NCBI GenBank assembly: GCA_947173755.1
Contig: CAMWGM010000084.1
Coordinates: 1 to 6,697 of the forward strand
Direction: 5' to 3'
DNA length: 6,697 nt
Origin: an uncultured Muribaculaceae bacterium
GTDB lineage: Bacteria > Bacteroidota > Bacteroidia > Bacteroidales > Muribaculaceae
Every line of letters starts with the position of its first letter. Within the stretch, counting starts at the first letter, position 1. The notes under the pieces were generated by a model that was not told the origin of the DNA, made no database searches, and was given only the letters and a program-made list of their open reading frames with translations. The translations under genes and the position numbers were made by a program. Shown here one piece after another: positions 1 through 6,098 of the stretch.

Positions 1-1137
1 GGGCTCGGCAAGGAATATGACCTCTTCGCCACCGAAGGAGGAACGGCTGCGATGTGCTATATTTTCGATTCGCTTCAGGCCAACCATCTCGTCAATAAAA
101 ATGACAGAATTGCGCTGATGACCCCGATCTTCACTCCTTATCTCGAAATTCCGGAACTCGACCGATATGAATTTGATGTCATCAACATCTCGGCATCGCA
201 GATGGATAAAGATGGTCTGCATACATGGCAGTATCCCGATTCGGAACTTGACAAACTCCGCGATCCGGGTGTCAAACTGCTCTGTCTTGTCAATCCCTCA
301 AATCCGCCTTCCTACAAACTAGACCAGGAATGCGTGAAAAAGATTGTGGATATCGTGAAACATGACAATCCCAACCTGATGATCGTGACTGACGATGTCT
401 ACGGCACCTTTGCCAAGGATTTCCGTTCGCTCGTGTATGAACTTCCGCAGAACACTCTGTGTGTCTACTCGTTCTCGAAATATTTCGGAGCGACCGGATG
501 GCGACTCGCTGTGATCGCACTTGCCAAAGATAATATTTATGACCGTCTCATCGCTGCCGAGCCTGAGATTCAGCGCAAGGATCTTTTCGGGCGCTACCGC
601 TCGCTAACTCCTGATCCCGACCGCATAAAATTCATCGACCGACTGGTGGCCGATTCGCGTTCGGTCGCGCTCAACCATACAGCCGGCCTCTCCACTCCGC
701 AGCAGATACAGATGGCATTGTTCGCGCTGATGTGTCTCGTTGACAAAGAGAACGCCTACAAACAGAAGATGCAGGATATGATTGAGAAACGTCTTGAGTC
801 GCTCTGGAAATCGGCAGGTCTGACTCTCGTCAAGGATCCCGACCGTGTGGGCTACTACTCGGAGATCGATATCATGGTGTGGGGAAAGAAATTTTATGGC
901 GCAGAGTTCTGCGAATGGCTCAAAGCAAATCATGAACCTCTGGATATCGTGCTGCGTCTCGCAAAGGAGACCTCTGTCGTACTTCTCAACGGAAGCGGTT
1001 TCGCAGGGCCGGAATGGAGCGTGCGAGCCTCACTGGCCAATCTGACTCAGGATGATTACGTCAAGATAGGCGAAGCGATCCGTGAGATCCTCGGAGGATA
1101 TCATGACGAATATCTCAAGTCAGTGAAAAAGGATTAA
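1..1137 (+). CDS. aspD: Aspartate 4-decarboxylase / aspartate aminotransferase, 5'-truncated by window edge
   Basis: PLP-dependent fold-type I enzyme that removes the beta-carboxylate of L-aspartate to give L-alanine and CO2, with a side aminotransferase activity; cytoplasmic. In many bacteria it works with an aspartate/alanine antiporter to generate proton motive force, but no antiporter is visible here. The frame is open from base 1, giving 378 C-terminal residues; family members are about 530-550 aa, so roughly 150-170 residues are missing. Visible motifs (numbered from base 1): EGGTAAM at 12-18 (PLP phosphate contact), NPSNPP at 98-103, TDDVYG at 130-135, and SFSKYFGATGWRL at 157-169 with Lys160 as the Schiff-base lysine. 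Arg342 in SVRASLANL is the likely alpha-carboxylate ligand. The SKYFGATGWR wording separates this family from ordinary aspartate aminotransferases. The ATG at 52 lies inside the fold and is not the true start. A terminator follows 23 bp after the stop. Confidence 0.93.
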   Translation, partial: GLGKEYDLFATEGGTAAMCYIFDSLQANHLVNKNDRIALMTPIFTPYLEIPELDRYEFDVINISASQMDKDGLHTWQYPDSELDKLRDPGVKLLCLVNPSNPPSYKLDQECVKKIVDIVKHDNPNLMIVTDDVYGTFAKDFRSLVYELPQNTLCVYSFSKYFGATGWRLAVIALAKDNIYDRLIAAEPEIQRKDLFGRYRSLTPDPDRIKFIDRLVADSRSVALNHTAGLSTPQQIQMALFALMCLVDKENAYKQKMQDMIEKRLESLWKSAGLTLVKDPDRVGYYSEIDIMVWGKKFYGAEFCEWLKANHEPLDIVLRLAKETSVVLLNGSGFAGPEWSVRASLANLTQDDYVKIGEAIREILGGYHDEYLKSVKKD

Positions 1138-1160
1138 ACCGACCCTCAGATAGAATGATC

Positions 1161-1191
1161 AGGAGTTGTGCCGAAAGCACAACTCCTTTTT
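1161..1191 (+). terminator. Intrinsic terminator of the aspartate decarboxylase gene
   Basis: Perfect 11-bp stem, AGGAGTTGTGC (1161-1171) with GCACAACTCCT (1177-1187), closed by the loop CGAAA and running into a T-run at 1187-1191. It lies 23 bp past the aspD stop. The T-run is on the plus strand only, so it serves the plus-strand gene. Confidence 0.9.
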
Positions 1192-1214
1192 GATTGCGGT
1201 GGTATGACGGAAAT

Positions 1215-1286
1215 GTTGAAATGTACCGACGCGAAAGGAGGAGTTAAGACGACTTTACGACTTAACTCCTCCCCTCACGTTTCAAC
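1215..1286. repeat. Nested inverted repeat (long hairpin) in the convergent intergenic gap
   Basis: Two nested pairs of arms are visible. The inner pair is a perfect 12-bp stem, GGAGGAGTTAAG (1237-1248) with CTTAACTCCTCC (1261-1272), around a 12-nt loop. The outer pair is GTTGAAATGT (1215-1224) with ACGTTTCAAC (1277-1286), 10 bp with one G-T wobble. On the minus strand the inner stem is followed by TTTCG, so it may be a weak terminator for transcripts leaving the sulfatase-fold gene. The plus strand has no adjacent T-run. The core AGGAGTT/AACTCCT arms also occur in the neighbouring aspD terminator. Confidence 0.6.
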
Positions 1287-1289
1287 TAT

Positions 1290-1413
1290 TTATTTATGAG
1301 AGCCTCATTATCCGGTCTCCCGACCAAACAATGAGGACGAGGGATGTTGCTTCGGATCCACACAGGCTACTATAAATAAGAACCTGAATGAGAGCGGGAT
1401 TAATTCCGCTTTC
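1290..1413. other. Structured intergenic element, possible 3'UTR or small RNA; identity unknown
   Basis: No open frame is supported here, but base pairing is dense. A closing stem joins TTATTTAT (1290-1297) with ATAAATAA (1372-1379) and, after a 3x3 internal loop, AGCCT (1301-1305) with AGGCT (1364-1368). Inside are CCTCATT (1303-1309) with AATGAGG (1330-1336) capped by GGTC/GACC (1314-1317/1322-1325), and GGAT/ATCC (1342-1345/1356-1359). CCTCATT shares bases 1303-1305 with the closing stem, so the two full pairings compete. A separate 10-bp hairpin (1390-1399/1404-1413, loop TTAA, two wobbles) follows. I found no promoter for it on either strand. On the minus strand it would lie in the 3' untranslated region of the sulfatase-fold gene. 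Confidence 0.4.
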
Positions 1414-1455
1414 TGTATATAAAACAATCGGAAGGGGGTTTGGGTCGCTGCCGTA

Positions 1456-1480
1456 GCACTAAAAGAGGTTAAATTAGTGC
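1456..1480 (-). terminator. Weak hairpin just past the sulfatase-fold gene stop
   Basis: Arms GCACTAA (1456-1462) and TTAGTGC (1474-1480) give a perfect 7-bp stem with an 11-nt loop, starting 13 bp after the minus-strand stop. No T-run follows on the minus strand (next bases TACGGC), so termination here would be weak or the hairpin may only protect the 3' end. Confidence 0.3.
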
Positions 1481-1492
1481 AACAGTGTTAAA

Positions 1493-3445
1493 TCAATGAT
1501 GAGTGTAGCCGACGTTGACACTGTCGGCAGCCTCGCACGTGCGGTAGGTCTGAAGAATGGCGCGGAGCATAGCGTTCATGTCCTCCCGCCGGGATTCGGA
1601 GCGGTCGACAAGATTGTTAGAAAGAGCCGGATCTACGCGGAAATTATAGTAACCCGACGGCTTCCAATCTTCAGTGTTAAGAAGAAGCACATGATAATCC
1701 TTCATGAGCATCGGGACATCTACCCAACGGAACGCCCAGGGCTGATCGCCCGAGAGAATGTCGCGTCCGAAAGCGAAATAGGGTTTATCGTAACCCAGGA
1801 GCGACAGGAGTGTCGGCATGACATCGATCTGCTGCATCATTGGAGTGCCGATCCCGGGCCGGAGAGTTCCGGAAGGATCATAGAGAAGGATCGGTATACG
1901 GGCCTGTCCGAGCGGAGTGTTATAGGATCCTTTGCCCGGTTCGCCGAGAAAAACATGGTCGGCGGAAATGACGAATAGAGTATTTTCGAACCATGGCTGA
2001 CCCGAGGCGGTCTCGAAGAACCTGCCGAGAGCCATATCGGCATAGCGCAACGTAGAGAGAAAACCTTCGCTTTCAGGGAAGCGGTCTTTATATCGGTCAG
2101 GCACTACGAAAGGATGATGAGAGGAAAGCGTGAAGACTGCCGCCATGAAGGGCTCGGGCATTTTCGAGATGTTGCGGCAGAAATACTGCAGGAATTCTTC
2201 ATCCCATATTCCCCAACTGCCGTCATAGTCGTCCATTCCGCCCGTCGAGGGATCGGCGCAGTATTCCGTCAGACCATAATAAGAATGAAATCCGGCATGT
2301 CGGGCAAAACCCTGCAGACCAAGTGATTCATTGTCGGCACCGTGAAAAAAGGCAGTGGAATAACCCATGCTGTCGAGCAATGCTGGGAGCGCCGAGATGT
2401 GGTTCTGGGAGTAAGGTGTTGTCACAAAAGACCGCTCCATGCATGGGGTGGACGCGAATATGGCCGGCATGGCATCGATGGAAAATCTCGAGTTGCTGAA
2501 CATATCGCGGGCATGGAAACTCCGCGATATTATTGAGTCGAGCGAGGGGGTGTAACCTTTATAAGCACCCCCGTCGCGCTCAGGATTAAGCGCTCCCGAA
2601 AACTCCTGCGAGAAACTCTCGAGGATAAGGATCACCACGTTCCTCCCGCGGAGCAGTGCGCTATCGGCAGGCTGATGTATCGGCAGGTAGACTTTTCGCA
2701 ATTCTTCCTCCGACTTGAAATAGTCGGGAATCGCGGGAATGCCGTGACCGATCGTGCGGATCATAGTAAACGGGGTGTTGAGCACCACCGCCACATCGGC
2801 GGGAGCGACGGCGAAGCGGTGGGCGTAACTTACGCTCATCGGACGGTTGTTCTGTGTCGGGAGGGAGCCCCTCACTCCTGTGATGAACAGGAATGTCCAG
2901 AAAGCCATTCCGAAAATCATGCCCGCATAATACCATAGGGGATGCAGAGAGATTGTGCGCCGGCTGACGGGTCGGACATAGCAACGCCAAAGAATCCAGA
3001 CCATCAGGATGAAGGCAAGCACGAGATACCAGTTATGGACGATCTCGATGCCAATGATACCCATAAGATTGCTGTCGCCACCGAATTCAGAAAAAATGGC
3101 GGCTGTTGACCGCTGACCGCGGTAAGTGTAGAAGACTGTATCGGCGAGATTGGCGAGCAACAAAAGAGAGTTACACACTACATAGACCCATTTCTGAGCG
3201 GTCCACCATCCGGATTTCTCCTTAGATCGCAGTGGGAACCAGGCCATGAGCAGCCACAGCACGTTGCCATACATGAGCGCGGCAAGATCGAATTTCAGTC
3301 CGCCGATAAAAGCGAGCCGGAAGAATTCGCCGGTATGGGTGAACAGCGGCCAGTGGCACACAAGGAAGATGACTCTTGTCAGCATCAGGAGCAGACAAGC
3401 GACAAGCAGATCGAGAAGCGTCCGGAAGAACGCACAATTACGCAC
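1493..3445 (-). CDS. LTA synthase-like membrane sulfatase-fold enzyme (alkaline phosphatase superfamily)
   Basis: Polytopic inner-membrane protein with an extracytoplasmic sulfatase-fold domain. Relatives transfer phosphoglycerol or phosphoethanolamine to lipids or glycans; the substrate here is unknown. Counting from the GTG at 3445 (650 aa), about five membrane segments fill residues 9-190. The catalytic domain starts near 267 with NVVILILESFS, where Glu276 is a predicted metal ligand. Ser322 in SRFSIDAMP is the likely nucleophile position. LSSHHPF (His443/His444) and SADH (Asp496/His497) are further predicted metal or substrate residues, and IDVMPTLLSLLG near 541-552 is a typical sulfatase-family element. 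The frame stays open to a TTG at 3526 (677 aa), but that TTG is in the T-run of the upstream RNA. GTG at 3445 puts a short charged leader before membrane segment 1 and is preferred; GTG at 3502 is also possible. No separate promoter is obvious, so read-through past the RNA may supply transcription. Family is confident; start and substrate are not. Confidence 0.88.
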   Translation of the reverse strand: MRNCAFFRTLLDLLVACLLLMLTRVIFLVCHWPLFTHTGEFFRLAFIGGLKFDLAALMYGNVLWLLMAWFPLRSKEKSGWWTAQKWVYVVCNSLLLLANLADTVFYTYRGQRSTAAIFSEFGGDSNLMGIIGIEIVHNWYLVLAFILMVWILWRCYVRPVSRRTISLHPLWYYAGMIFGMAFWTFLFITGVRGSLPTQNNRPMSVSYAHRFAVAPADVAVVLNTPFTMIRTIGHGIPAIPDYFKSEEELRKVYLPIHQPADSALLRGRNVVILILESFSQEFSGALNPERDGGAYKGYTPSLDSIISRSFHARDMFSNSRFSIDAMPAIFASTPCMERSFVTTPYSQNHISALPALLDSMGYSTAFFHGADNESLGLQGFARHAGFHSYYGLTEYCADPSTGGMDDYDGSWGIWDEEFLQYFCRNISKMPEPFMAAVFTLSSHHPFVVPDRYKDRFPESEGFLSTLRYADMALGRFFETASGQPWFENTLFVISADHVFLGEPGKGSYNTPLGQARIPILLYDPSGTLRPGIGTPMMQQIDVMPTLLSLLGYDKPYFAFGRDILSGDQPWAFRWVDVPMLMKDYHVLLLNTEDWKPSGYYNFRVDPALSNNLVDRSESRREDMNAMLRAILQTYRTCEAADSVNVGYTHH

Positions 3446-3524
3446 TCTTGAAAAGAAAGTGTTTTCTCCGTGGTTATATGGGGAGAAGGAATATTTTGAC
3501 ACCTCTGTAACGTGTTTCGGATAC

Positions 3525-3738
3525 AAAAAAATGCCACATCAGAGCAGGATGATGAAACTCCGAGTGACAGGATTTGAGTGCTCGCCGACCTTTGTAATCC
3601 TCCGGTTGCTGAAAACTCCCCACTACGAGAGGGGGATGAGGCCCGCCATTGGGCGGCTAAGCTTGTCTCGGCATTTCAGAATAAATTGAAGAGTTTCCCA
3701 ATCGTCTCTGATGCGGCAAATAAGTTTGCTTTGTTATT
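3525..3738 (-). ncRNA. Candidate structured non-coding RNA, 6S-like architecture
   Basis: Read on the minus strand this is about 214 nt. A 13-bp helix closes the molecule: the arm at 3718-3706 pairs with the arm at 3544-3532 (TGCCGCATCAGAG with CTCTGATGTGGCA, one G-U wobble). Seven T residues (3531-3525) follow the 3' arm at once, as at an intrinsic terminator. Inside, GAAACTC (3697-3691) pairs with GAGTTTC (3560-3554), then GCCGA (3672-3668) with TCGGC (3588-3584). Two local hairpins lie in the core: CCGCC/GGCGG around CAAT (3656-3643) and TCCCC/GGGGA (3636-3617). A Bacteroidetes promoter lies just upstream. End-to-end pairing, internal loops, size and own promoter resemble 6S RNA, but no sequence signature confirms it. 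Alternative: a leader or attenuator for the downstream sulfatase-fold gene. I saw no coding potential of note and no match to tRNA, SRP or RNase P cores. Confidence 0.6.
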
Positions 3739-3744
3739 ATAACG

Positions 3745-3775
3745 CAAAGATAATGCATTTGGTTGATTTGTGCAA
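3745..3775 (-). promoter_or_regulatory. Bacteroidetes-type promoter for the candidate RNA
   Basis: On the minus strand a -7 element TATCTTTG (3752-3745) matches TAnnTTTG exactly and lies 20 nt after a TTG (3775-3773) that fits the -33 element. Transcription would start near 3738. The -33 element is about 18 bp past the stop of the metal transporter gene, with no terminator between them. Confidence 0.75.
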
Positions 3776-3792
3776 GTGACTTCCCAAGATTT

Positions 3793-4683
3793 TTACCCCT
3801 CTTGATAGGGCTCCATGTGAATACCGACATGGGTGTCGGAGCCGAAACGGTCCTTCAGTCTATGCTCGACCTCGGAAGCGATACTGTGGGCTTCCCTGAG
3901 CGAGATAGTGGGTGAGAGTTGGATGTGACACTCGATGGCGCGGCGCATACCGACGTGACGTGTGCGCAGACGGTGCATTGTGAGCACTCCGGGAGTCGAG
4001 AGAACGATCTTCTCGATCTCCTTCTTTTCCTCGGGCGGAAGAGATTTTTCGAGCAGTTCGGCGAAGGCGGGACGTGAGATGACGTAAGCCGAACGAATGA
4101 TGAAGAAACTGACCACGAATGCGGCAGCGGGGTCGAGCACACGCCATTGCGGGCCGAAAAACATCGCACCGCTGATACCGATCACAGCTGCTATCGAAGT
4201 CAGTGAGTCGGATCTGTGATGCCACGCGTTTGCCACGAGCGCAGGCGAGTGTATGGACTTTTCACGTCGGATGGTCCAGTGATAGAGACCTTCCTTGAGC
4301 AGAATGGATATCAGCGCAGCCGCCAGTGCAAGCCAAGTGGGCCGCTCGATGATCTTACCGGAAAAATGACCGATGATGTCACGGGCCGAGCCATACATGA
4401 GCCACACTCCGGCTCCGGCCAGGAGAAGCGAGACGATGATTGTGGCCAGAGTCTCATATTTTCCATGTCCGTAATCATGGTCATCATCCTGAGGTCGCGC
4501 AGCGACTTTGACAAATACGATGACGACAGCCTCAGAGATCAGATCGGAAAGCGAATGGACGGCATCGGCAGTCATGGCGGCGCTTCGGCCCAATATGCCC
4601 GCCAAAAATTTGAATACAGTCAGAAACAGATTGACCGCGCTGCCGACTAAAGTGACCTTGTATATTTCTTTTTCCCGGTTCAT
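3793..4683 (-). CDS. Cation diffusion facilitator (CDF) family metal transporter
   Basis: Inner-membrane proton-coupled exporter of divalent metals, most likely Zn2+, Fe2+ or a related ion. The 296-aa length is normal for the compact CDF family. The ATG at 4683 begins MNREKEIYK, a short charged stretch before the first membrane segment (about 11-31). The transport site is visible as two HxxxD motifs: His43/Asp47 in ADAVHSLSDL (TM2) and His155/Asp159 in ANAWHHRSDSLTS (TM5). A 2-His/2-Asp set is usual for zinc-type members. The TM2-TM3 loop carries DDDHDYGHGKYE (66-77), equivalent to the second metal site of YiiP-like proteins. About six membrane segments precede a cytoplasmic domain from about 210 with His243, His253 and His285, as in dimerising CDF tails. 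Metal specificity cannot be read from sequence alone. Nothing looks broken. Confidence 0.93.
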   Translation of the reverse strand: MNREKEIYKVTLVGSAVNLFLTVFKFLAGILGRSAAMTADAVHSLSDLISEAVVIVFVKVAARPQDDDHDYGHGKYETLATIIVSLLLAGAGVWLMYGSARDIIGHFSGKIIERPTWLALAAALISILLKEGLYHWTIRREKSIHSPALVANAWHHRSDSLTSIAAVIGISGAMFFGPQWRVLDPAAAFVVSFFIIRSAYVISRPAFAELLEKSLPPEEKKEIEKIVLSTPGVLTMHRLRTRHVGMRRAIECHIQLSPTISLREAHSIASEVEHRLKDRFGSDTHVGIHMEPYQEG

Positions 4684-4706
4684 AGACAGAAAATTGACAA
4701 ATGAAA

Positions 4707-4738
4707 CTCCCCCACCGACATCGACGTCGGCAGGGGAG
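4707..4738 (-). terminator. Strong hairpin between the LRR and CDF genes
   Basis: Thirteen-bp stem (4738-4726 with 4719-4707 on the minus strand, two G-U wobbles) around a 6-nt loop, then TTTCATTTG on the minus strand. It lies 87 bp after the LRR gene stop and 24 bp before the CDF start. Most likely it terminates the LRR transcript. If the CDF promoter is the candidate at 4770-4777, the hairpin would sit in the CDF leader instead. Confidence 0.6.
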
Positions 4739-4769
4739 CCCTTGTTTTATGTTACTAAGCTGAATCTTG

Positions 4770-4777
4770 CGAAAGTA
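4770..4777 (-). promoter_or_regulatory. Possible -7 element for the CDF gene
   Basis: Minus-strand TACTTTCG matches TAnnTTTG at seven of eight positions and is 87 bp before the CDF start. No TTG is seen at the expected distance upstream, so this is tentative. It would place the strong hairpin at 4707-4738 in the leader. Confidence 0.3.
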
Positions 4778-4824
4778 TGGTTCGCTTTTTCAGATTAGCA
4801 CACTCTCAAAGGGTGAAATCCTGA

Positions 4825-5868
4825 TTAGGGATTGTACTGAGCAGCCACCATGCGGAGGTTGGGGCAAGCGTCGGTGATGAGGGTGGTAATCTGGTTGAAG
4901 CGGAGGTTCAGGTAGACGAGAGCCTGGTCGAAGGAGACGTTAACCCAAGTGAGCTGGTTGTTGTTGGCGATCACGCGCTGCAGGAAAGTCTGGTTGGACA
5001 GGTTGAGCTGGGTGAGGTCGTTGTAGCAGCAGTCAACATACTGGAGGTTGGTGCAGCCTTCTACGGTGAGAGTGGTAAGGTCGTTGTAAGAGCATACGAG
5101 GTCGAGAAGCTGGGGGCAGTTCTTGACAGAGATGCTCTGCATGTTGTTGTCCGAGCAAACGATAGTGGCCAGAGAGGGAAGCGACTGAACATAGAAAGAA
5201 GAGATGTTGTTGTCGTCGATATTGAGGTTCTGGAGAGCCACTACACCGTCGAGGTTGAGGGCGGTCAGTTTATTGTAGCCTGCATAGAGGTTCTGGAGCG
5301 ACTGGCAGCCGGTGACGTTGAGCGATTCGAGGTGATTGCCCTGAACGTTGAGGGTCTTGAGGTTGAAACTGTTTGCAGCAGAGAATTCAACCATGAGGTT
5401 GTTGCTGACATTGAGTTTCTTCAGGAAGGGCATCGAAGAGAGTTCGATGTCGGTGAGACGGTTCTTGTAGAGTGAAACATCTTCGAGTTTCTCTGCGCCG
5501 GCGAGATTGACGTTGGCAAGTTTGTTGCGCGAAGCGTTGAGGTCGACGAGTGCGGGGCAGTTGGCTACTGAAAGGCCGGTGAGTTCGTTGCGGGCAACGT
5601 CGACTGAGCGGAGAGCCTTGAAGCCGGAGAGGTCGAGATTACCTTTGATCTTTTTGTCTTTCCAGTTGATGGCGGTGATATGACCGTTTTCTACAGTTAC
5701 TCCTTCGATAGATGCGAGATTGTTGACATTGTCAACTTTAAGAGCCTGGGCATTGCCTGCTTCGGCGAGGAAGGCTTTCATGGCACGTGCTTCAGCCTTG
5801 TCGAGATTCTGGGCGAATGCAGATGTGCCACCGAGCAACACTGCAATCAGAAATAAAGCTTTTTTCAT
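4825..5868 (-). CDS. Secreted leucine-rich-repeat protein
   Basis: Exported protein of 347 aa. The ATG at 5868 gives a classic signal peptide, MKKALFLIAVLLGGTSAFAQ, with likely cleavage after AFA; a longer open frame to 5937 would bury this signal behind a charged stretch and is rejected. After a spacer of about 60 residues, residues 83-334 are twelve uninterrupted 21-residue leucine-rich repeats, and 335-347 start a thirteenth and stop after YNP. Consensus: Leu at repeat position 4, L/V/I at 7, Asn at 12, Leu at 14 and 17, Val/Leu at 19. There is no lipobox, membrane anchor or recognisable type IX sorting domain, so it is probably periplasmic or released. Nine cysteines occur only in repeats, several stacked at positions 1 and 9. 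Such repeats usually bind proteins or glycans; the ligand is unknown. It is flanked by hairpins on both sides and looks monocistronic. Confidence 0.88.
   Translation of the reverse strand: MKKALFLIAVLLGGTSAFAQNLDKAEARAMKAFLAEAGNAQALKVDNVNNLASIEGVTVENGHITAINWKDKKIKGNLDLSGFKALRSVDVARNELTGLSVANCPALVDLNASRNKLANVNLAGAEKLEDVSLYKNRLTDIELSSMPFLKKLNVSNNLMVEFSAANSFNLKTLNVQGNHLESLNVTGCQSLQNLYAGYNKLTALNLDGVVALQNLNIDDNNISSFYVQSLPSLATIVCSDNNMQSISVKNCPQLLDLVCSYNDLTTLTVEGCTNLQYVDCCYNDLTQLNLSNQTFLQRVIANNNQLTWVNVSFDQALVYLNLRFNQITTLITDACPNLRMVAAQYNP
4828..5622 (-). repeat. Degenerate 63-bp tandem repeats encoding the LRR array
   Basis: Twelve full 63-bp units and a 39-bp partial unit encode the leucine-rich repeats. 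The DNA units have diverged but stay in exact 21-codon register with no insertion or deletion. The partial unit ends at the stop codon. Confidence 0.8.
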
Positions 5869-5968
5869 AAAACAATAGTTTAAAATAATTCCTTTTTTGA
5901 ATGTTGAAGATTCTGAGTGACGCCGGTGTCGACACATGGTCTCCGACGCCTTTGCTTTAATAACATCG

Positions 5969-5990
5969 CAAATATCGGAAATGTTTCCGA
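5969..5990 (-). promoter_or_regulatory. Dyad operator-like site overlapping a possible -7 element of the LRR gene
   Basis: TCGGAAATGTTTCCGA (5975-5990) is a perfect 7-bp dyad with a 2-bp centre. It overlaps, on the minus strand, GATATTTG (5976-5969), which matches TAnnTTTG at seven of eight positions. Start of transcription would leave a leader of about 95 nt. A transcription factor binding the dyad would block the promoter. No good -33 TTG is found at the usual distance (the nearest is 14 nt away), so promoter assignment is uncertain. Confidence 0.4.
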
Positions 5991-6017
5991 CAATTCATAA
6001 TTTTTTTAGATTTTTTA

Positions 6018-6047
6018 AAAATTTACTAAAGACACTCTGACTCACAA
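6018..6047 (-). promoter_or_regulatory. Alternative promoter for the LRR gene
   Basis: On the minus strand TTG (6047-6045), 19 nt, then TAAATTTT (6025-6018), seven of eight matches to TAnnTTTG. Spacing is better than for the site at 5969, but the region is AT-rich and such matches arise by chance. Confidence 0.3.
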
Positions 6048-6055
6048 TTTGTCGC

Positions 6056-6096
6056 CAAAAAGAATATCTTTTGATAATCAACAGATTGACAAAAGA
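6056..6096 (-). terminator. Probable terminator of dnaB
   Basis: On the minus strand TCTTTTG (6096-6090) pairs with CAAAAGA (6073-6067), with AATC/GATT pairing inside, and a TTCTTTTT tract follows (6063-6056). It begins 2 bp past the dnaB stop. The stem is AT-rich, so it is weaker than the other terminators here. Confidence 0.5.
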
Positions 6097-6098
6097 GA

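Noticed and set aside
1138..1492. Insertion sequence or MITE remnant in the intergenic gap
   Set aside because: Inverted repeats are present, but no flanking target-site duplication or transposase fragment was found.
1496..1978. Plus-strand 160-aa open frame
   Set aside because: It lies wholly antisense to the conserved C-terminal part of the sulfatase-fold protein and resembles no family.
3540..3610. tRNA-like wording in the core of the candidate RNA
   Set aside because: A T-loop-like stretch and a possible anticodon-like loop were tested on both strands, but no acceptor or anticodon stem can form.
3246..3689. Plus-strand 147-aa open frame across the start of the sulfatase-fold gene and the RNA
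   Set aside because: It is antisense to the membrane domain and to the structured RNA, has low-complexity Ser/Arg-rich content, no recognisable domain and no promoter. It reads as a shadow frame.
3525..3738. Known riboswitch (cobalamin, TPP, SAM, c-di-GMP, fluoride, THF) in the leader of the sulfatase-fold gene
   Set aside because: The conserved sequence cores I know for these families are not present. A new riboswitch class cannot be excluded.
4828..5622. CRISPR array or intergenic tandem repeats
   Set aside because: The 63-bp periodicity is fully in frame and encodes leucine-rich repeats; there are no identical repeats with unique spacers.
5926..5935. GTGTCGACAC palindrome in the LRR leader as an operator
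   Set aside because: A 10-bp palindrome is short, and it lies downstream of both candidate promoters; too weak to call.
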